64,000 bases of DNA from Bidens hawaiensis (Eukaryota > Streptophyta > Magnoliopsida > Asterales > Asteraceae): assembly GCA_021521415.1 (NCBI GenBank), contig JAIQDT010000233.1, positions 992,001-1,056,000 of the forward strand. The letters run 5' to 3'. The stretch's first letter is position 1, and each line of letters opens with the position of its first letter. This document shows, piece by piece, positions 59,205-64,000 of this stretch. The notes beneath the pieces are model-generated. The model did no database searches. It was not told the origin of the DNA and was given only the letters and a program-made list of their open reading frames with translations. Position numbers and translations under genes: made by a program.

Positions 59205-59212
59205 TATAAAAA
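59205..59212 (+). promoter_or_regulatory. Probable TATA box of LTR family D
   Basis: TATAAAAA in CCACTATAAAAACAAG, about 310 bp into the LTR, with pyrimidine-rich sequence following. Start expected near 59240. Confidence 0.4.
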
Positions 59213-59572
59213 CAAGTCCCATGCACCCATTTTGGTTTGCTCTTTCTTCTTCAAACTTTCTCAATCTAAGATCCAAGTATTCCATTCTTCAAGTTCTTGA
59301 TATTTTGACTCTTCAAGGTCAAACTAATACTAGTATTTGTTTCTAACTAATTCTTGTTTATTAAAGCTTTTATTTTAACTTGTCTAACACATACTCCCCT
59401 TGTTTCCTTGGCTTTCCCTTCTCCGACCATGTCGGTTTAGGTGTATTGCTAGGAAAGGCTTCATGGAGGACTATTATAGTCCTTGTTAAACACTTTAATT
59501 TATGATTTAATTTATTAAAGATTACTAATGTTGTTTAGTTTCTAATTACTTTAGTTTCCAAATCATTTTAAT

Positions 59573-59960
59573 GAGTTCTATGGTATTGGGTATGTGGCCA
59601 CCATTCTCGGTTTCATCCCGAGTCAAGAGCCAAACAAAAACCGAATTTTTGTTTAAATACTTTATTGTTAACATATTATATGTAAGACTTGAGTATTATC
59701 ATTTCTAAGTTTGTTCTAATGAGTTCTATGATATTGGGTATGTGGTAACCATCCTCGGTCTTATTCCGAGTCAATGACCAAACCAAGACCGAACTCTCGT
59801 TTAAATGCTTTATATTTAAAATGATTTAATAATATGTTACATGTAAGATTTGTATATTATAAATTCTAAGTTCATTTTAAGAAGTTCTATGGTATTTGGT
59901 ATGCGGTAACCATCCTCGGTCTTATTCCGAGTCAAGAACCGAACCAAGACCGAACTAAAC
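59573..59960. repeat. Threefold repeat inside LTR D
   Basis: Units start near 59573, 59721 and 59882 with AGTTCTATG(G/A)TATT. Each contains CCTCGGTCTTATTCCGAGTC or a near version, which can form a hairpin (CTCGG...CCGAG). Spacing about 150-160 bp. Confidence 0.85.
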
Positions 59961-61335
59961 CGATTTCACTCCCTTAAGACACACTAGTTGTGTTTTGGGC
60001 CCCCGAATCTCGTATTTTTCTCTAAAAATATATTATAAACTAATTTTAATTATATTCTCAAAATACTTGGCATGTCGGATCCAACTTGATCTCATAACAA
60101 GTTTGGACCGACGAAACCAAACACTCACTTAACGGACGTTGAGGTTCTCCTTAATAGAACTACACACTTGGTTAAGTTTCTTTTGATTTCATTGATTTAT
60201 CTCATAACATTTATTACTTTGGAATTTTGGCTTCGAGCTTGACCAGTTATCAAGACTCAAACCAACAAATCTGAATACTCATAAAATCTCGTTTTGGTAT
60301 CTATCTAACAAAGGATCTTGCAATATTGCAACCTTACCCAAATATTTACTTAACAAAGGTTAAGTAAAACTAATGAATAGAATACCGAGACCCGATTTCG
60401 AGTAAACTTATTTTTTAAAACCATTACTTTAATTCTTATGTATTTACACTTTAACTCTCAAACTTTAATTATTTATTTTACTTGTCAAGTTATTTTACTT
60501 TAAAGCTTTTAAAACCATCTACTAACTCAATACCTTTTTAATCTAGGTCTTTCCCGTTGAACTTACTCTTCTCCATTTTATCGCAAATTATCCTTCAAGT
60601 TACTTATTTCACTTGAGTAAATTTCATCTCCCCTTTTCTTTTTATACTTTGGGGGTAACATGCATACTTATTCAAAACAAGAATGATTTATAATAAGAAT
60701 GATTTATAACACTCTACCCTCAAACCATAAACTCTAGGGTGTATGATACTTAGCATACTTGCTCTATTGTGTGTTATATGTTTCATATGCTTTACGTGCA
60801 TGAGTGTTTATTTTTATGATGTTATGGAGCCTCAATAAGTATGATCATACGCACCCCTAACTACTTTAGCCTTGTGCTAGTAGAATAGGGCCTCATTTTC
60901 CGAGTATGTCGGTTGTTACCGATTAGAAATGATCCTCATTTACTTAATATTTATATACCGCGATTGTTTCTTTTATTTATAGTCTCATATACGTTTGTGG
61001 ATTTCGCATCATATTATATATATACTCAAAACTATGAAATTGCTCACCAACATTCATGTTGACAAATATTAATTTATGCATTGTTACAGTATTAATTATT
61101 GGTTGATTGGAGTTTGAAGATGCTATCTTATTTGAGACCGTTTAGGTTATTAGAAGAATGAATAATTAAATTCTTATATTTGGTGTTATTTGTATGAACA
61201 AGATGTGTACTTTTGGTGATTGAATGAAATTAATGAGTTGTTTAAATATTGTCACTTTAATAGTGTCTTGTGTTCATGGGCAATCCGTTGCACCCCGGCA
61301 TGTTCCGCCGCCTATGATCAGGGTGTGACAAAATG

Positions 61336-61567
61336 CAAAAATAAAAAAAAGTAAAAAAACCAAAACTCTTATTTATCATCCCGGTTTCATAAAAAAAACA
61401 TCTCGGTTTAGCTAAATTATACCTATATGTATACTACGTACATATATGTACATACATGTTTTTTATACACATATGTACAATTTAAGGTAAATGATAATGT
61501 ACATATGTGTACATTACGTAACTAGAGATTAAATGAAACTATACACATGTGTAAAATACGAAGTTTT
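61336..61567. other. Short spacer, continuation of MITE E3
   Basis: A-rich at first, then a cluster of near-palindromes around ACATATGTACAT. No gene. It ends at the copia LTR start; the 5 bp before it are GTTTT. Confidence 0.4.
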
Positions 61568-61921
61568 TGTTGGGCTAGCATTAGTATGGTTTGTACTTGT
61601 TATTGGGCTTATATTGTAAATCGAGATCTCTTGGATCTCGGTGGCTTTTGGGTTGTTTTGGACTTGAGTGTAGTGCCTATATAAACGATATATCTAGGTT
61701 TATTATAGGTTGGCCATTCGTAAGATAAATAAAGAGATATCGGTGTGTTGGTGTAATCAGTTGTGCTTAAGCACTTGACATTTAATATACGTGTGTTTTG
61801 AAGTACATTCATTGTGTTCTTAATGTGTTTGTCTATATAACCTTGAATCACCTCGTGTTAGTTTCCGCTAATCACGAGTTTGTGTGATATTACATTGAAA
61901 GATCCGTTCAAAGGACTTATA
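61568..61921 (+). mobile_element. 5' LTR of third copia element (354 bp)
   Basis: Starts TGTTGGGCTAGC and is followed two bases after its end by a tRNA-Met PBS. The end reads GACTTATA, TA rather than the usual CA. A TATATAAA box lies at 61678-61685 and AATAAAG at about 61727. The element runs beyond the window. Confidence 0.8.
61678..61685 (+). promoter_or_regulatory. Probable TATA box in copia LTR 3
   Basis: TATATAAA about 110 bp into the LTR. An AATAAA-type signal follows about 45 bp later, a normal spacing for a short LTR. Confidence 0.5.
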
Positions 61922-61923
61922 AT

Positions 61924-61936
61924 TGGTATCAGAGCC
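61924..61936 (+). other. Primer-binding site of third copia element
   Basis: TGGTATCAGAGCC, initiator tRNA-Met type, right after the LTR. Confidence 0.92.
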
Positions 61937-62496
61937 AATTGACCTATTCTAGGCTCGGTGGTGATATCACATGTTCAAGGATTGTTCTTGTTATTTATTT
62001 TGGTGGCTATGGTACTTGTTTTTCCATTGTTTTACTAGTCAGAGAAGGAAAGGTGTTATTTTTGGATTGAAGATCGATTTAACTTTGGTTGAAATTCAAA
62101 TCCTAGAGATTTCGGGATTTGATTTGTTACCAAAGTTACATGGTCAAAGCTTCTTTGGGATTCTTGGAAATTTTTGGGAAATTTTCATCGTTTTCGGCCA
62201 TAACCTGGTCGTTCTTGTTGAACTGTGTTCATTTTCGGTGAAATTTGTGTTTTCTCAGAAATATTCAAGTGTTCTCGGTGGTTTTGGATTGTTCTCGGTT
62301 ACTGTTTAGTGTTCTCTATTGACTTTTGGCTGTTCTCGGTCAACTAAGAGAGTTTTCGGTTGACTTTCTTGTTCTTGGTCAACGTCAGTCCTCGGCTGTG
62401 ATTATACATCTGGGCCTAATCTAATAGGGCCTTAAGAAAACTAAAATATCATTTGGACTTAAATCTGGACCATACCATTAATTTTTTTGATAAAAA

Positions 62497-63964
62497 ATGG
62501 ACCAAATAACCAATATCTCATCAAATGTCGCACTGCATCAAGAACTGGACTCCATAATGGGAACTGCTACTCGTGTACCCCGTTTGCTTTCTCATGAGGG
62601 GTTTGTTGAGTGGAAGTTTAGATTTGAAAAGTATTTAAAGATGAAAGATGCCAAGATTTGGAGAAGTATTGTTCGAGGCCATCAAGCTATCACTTATCAA
62701 CATGAAAACTCTGAAGAAGTAGCTGTAAAGCCCATTGAACTGTATGATGATGCAGACTTTGAAAAGGTTGAAGACGAGTACAAGGCGCTTGCTACTTTAA
62801 CCTGAAATTGCCTTGGGATTTAGAGAATTACAGTCTGCTAAGGCATTATGGGAAGAACTGATTGAGCTGTATGAGGGCAATGAGGATATGAGGAGAAGCT
62901 GTCAAGATATATTACGACAGAAGTTCAATATGTTTAATCATGTACTCGGAGAATCTTTGGAAACACAGTTGCAAAGATTTATATCTCTTGTGATAAAGAT
63001 GAAATCTGCTAATATGAATTTGATCGCTGCTGAGACAAGCAATAAACTGGTTAATTCCCTGCCACAGAGCTGGGATATGCATGTTGCAGTGATCAAGAAG
63101 ATTAAGGATCTCAACAGATTAACTTTATCAGAAGTAATGGCGATCATCAAAGCTTGTGACATGGATGATAAGCAGCGTGCCATTAATCATGCAAACTCCT
63201 ACAATGCAGCTGGCTATAGTGTTTCCTCTAACAATGCTCTCATCTAGCAAGACAACTTCTCTATATTCAAATCTTCTCAGGGGCAGTACAATCCACCACA
63301 TCAGTCTCAGAATAAATTTTCTATGTTTAAGTCTGCTCAGGGCCAATTCAATCCGACACCACCACAACCATCTCCCGTGTTCTTTCCATCTACTTCTGCT
63401 GCTAAGCCCCAGCCATCTGCTGCATCTCCTAGTTAGATTCCCTCTATCTCAAAGGAGACTCAAGAAAACATCGCCTTAATGGCAGAGTTCATGAATTGCT
63501 ACAACACCTTTCTTGCTGGAGATCTGGTTCAACCTGTCGTAGCTGCTGAGTTGGATCAAATTCATCCAGATGATGTAGAGATAATAGACATCTCTTGGTA
63601 AATCGCCATGGAAGTGTTTTGCGCAAAGAAATTTACAAAAAGAATACGCAGAAACAATTGGAATGTGCCAGCTAATCAGAAGGTGAGATTTAACAAAGAC
63701 ACACTGAGGTGCTATAAATGTCACGAGCCTAACCATTTCGCTCATGAATGCACAAACACAGCTAAGGAAGGAAACAGAGAAAGGGCAATGGTTCCAGTGG
63801 GAAATGCAAGAGAAGAAAATGCTTCAAGTGCAGGTGAAGGTGAGAGAGATTTAGTAACTCAATTCTCTTGGAATGATCAGATGGCAACTCTTAGCATCAA
63901 TAATCAGACTGCAAACTTTGCTCGAATTGAAGTTGCTGAAGAAGAGAATGTTGCTGAGGAATAA
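62497..63964 (+). pseudogene. Copia gag, broken, continues past window
   Basis: MDQITNISSN opens a copia Gag: an N-terminal Retrotran_gag/UBN2-type region with RLLSHEGFVEWKFRFEKYLK, one frameshift near 62800, then ALWEELIELYEG and LPQSWDMHVAVIKK. In-frame stops follow at 63245-63247, about 63434 and about 63599. A CCHC zinc knuckle (CYKCHEPNHFAHEC) lies at about 63711-63752. TAA at 63962-63964 is a further stop, and Gag-like sequence goes on to the window edge. The 575-bp leader (61922-62496) contains several GTTCTCGGT repeats. The copy is clearly decayed, unlike the young SIRE-like element. Confidence 0.88.
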
Positions 63965-64000
63965 GTAAAGGAACTTCAATTTGCTTTCATGGCCTTCACT

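Larger units (their letters stand above)
58897..61330 (+). mobile_element. Solo LTR, family D (2434 bp)
   Basis: TGTGACATTCGTCATTTTCG at 58897 to CAGGGTGTGACA at 61330, flanked by the perfect 5-bp duplication AAATG (58892-58896 and 61331-61335). No internal region, so it arose by recombination between two LTRs. Its last 830 bp match 1-822. Its ends resemble Tekay LTRs, but the lineage is not proven without coding sequence. Confidence 0.93.

Noticed and set aside
61971..62309. 112-codon plus-strand ORF before the third copia gag
   Set aside because: It lies in the leader, is Phe/Leu-rich low complexity with GTTCTCGGT repeats, and resembles no known protein.

Overview
This is a repeat-dominated, AT-rich piece of a plant nuclear genome. 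I found no bacterial or organellar genes and no intact host gene. The retrotransposon proteins (Tekay-type chromovirus polyproteins ending in a chromodomain, a SIRE-type copia with a long env-like third ORF, and a copia gag of the UBN2 type) look like those common in Asteraceae. An Asteraceae or related eudicot is therefore my best guess. That is an inference from family resemblance, not a database result.

Layout. 1-822 is the 3' part of an LTR (family D). 1464-7039 is a 5.6 kb non-autonomous Helitron on the minus strand with both termini visible, inserted in a TTA microsatellite. 7371-7475 is an RRM gene fragment interrupted by Tekay-A. Tekay-A (minus strand) runs LTR 7476-10748, intact polyprotein 10785-15491, an extra ORF 15870-16466, PBS, LTR 16831-20069, then a second internal region cut off at 21650. 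A second, uninterrupted copy of the RRM target follows at 21651-22084. 23246-23275 is only the first 30 bp of another Helitron of the same family, fused to a 5'-truncated LTR.

23276-35743 is a young SIRE-like copia element: gag and pol are broken, but a 941-codon env-like ORF is intact. Its LTRs, leader and pre-env spacer are packed with inverted copies of GCGAAGTT. It lies in a Tekay-B element whose 3' part is 35744-41964. 42090-43896 and about 55336-55565 are two halves of an old solo LTR (family C). Between them sit a minus-strand Tekay-B element (43897-52757) and a pol-less copia derivative (52758-about 55335) with its own leader motif, CGTATAAG. The two Tekay-B copies face each other as a large inverted repeat.

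55566-57177 is AT-rich with microsatellites and a minisatellite. 57178-58896 is a chain of small inverted-repeat elements separated by long TA microsatellites, with a TTA-flanked MITE nested in one of them. 58897-61330 is a solo LTR of family D with a perfect 5-bp target duplication. From 61568 to the window end is the 5' part of a third copia element (LTR, PBS, broken gag).

The genes here do not cooperate in a host pathway. Each group encodes parts of a retrotransposition cycle: Gag particle proteins, protease, reverse transcriptase/RNase H and integrase. The less usual content is the additional ORFs (two different pre-gag ORFs in Tekay-A and Tekay-B, and the env-like ORF), the element-specific palindromic leader arrays, and several chimeric junctions that record deletions and unequal exchange.
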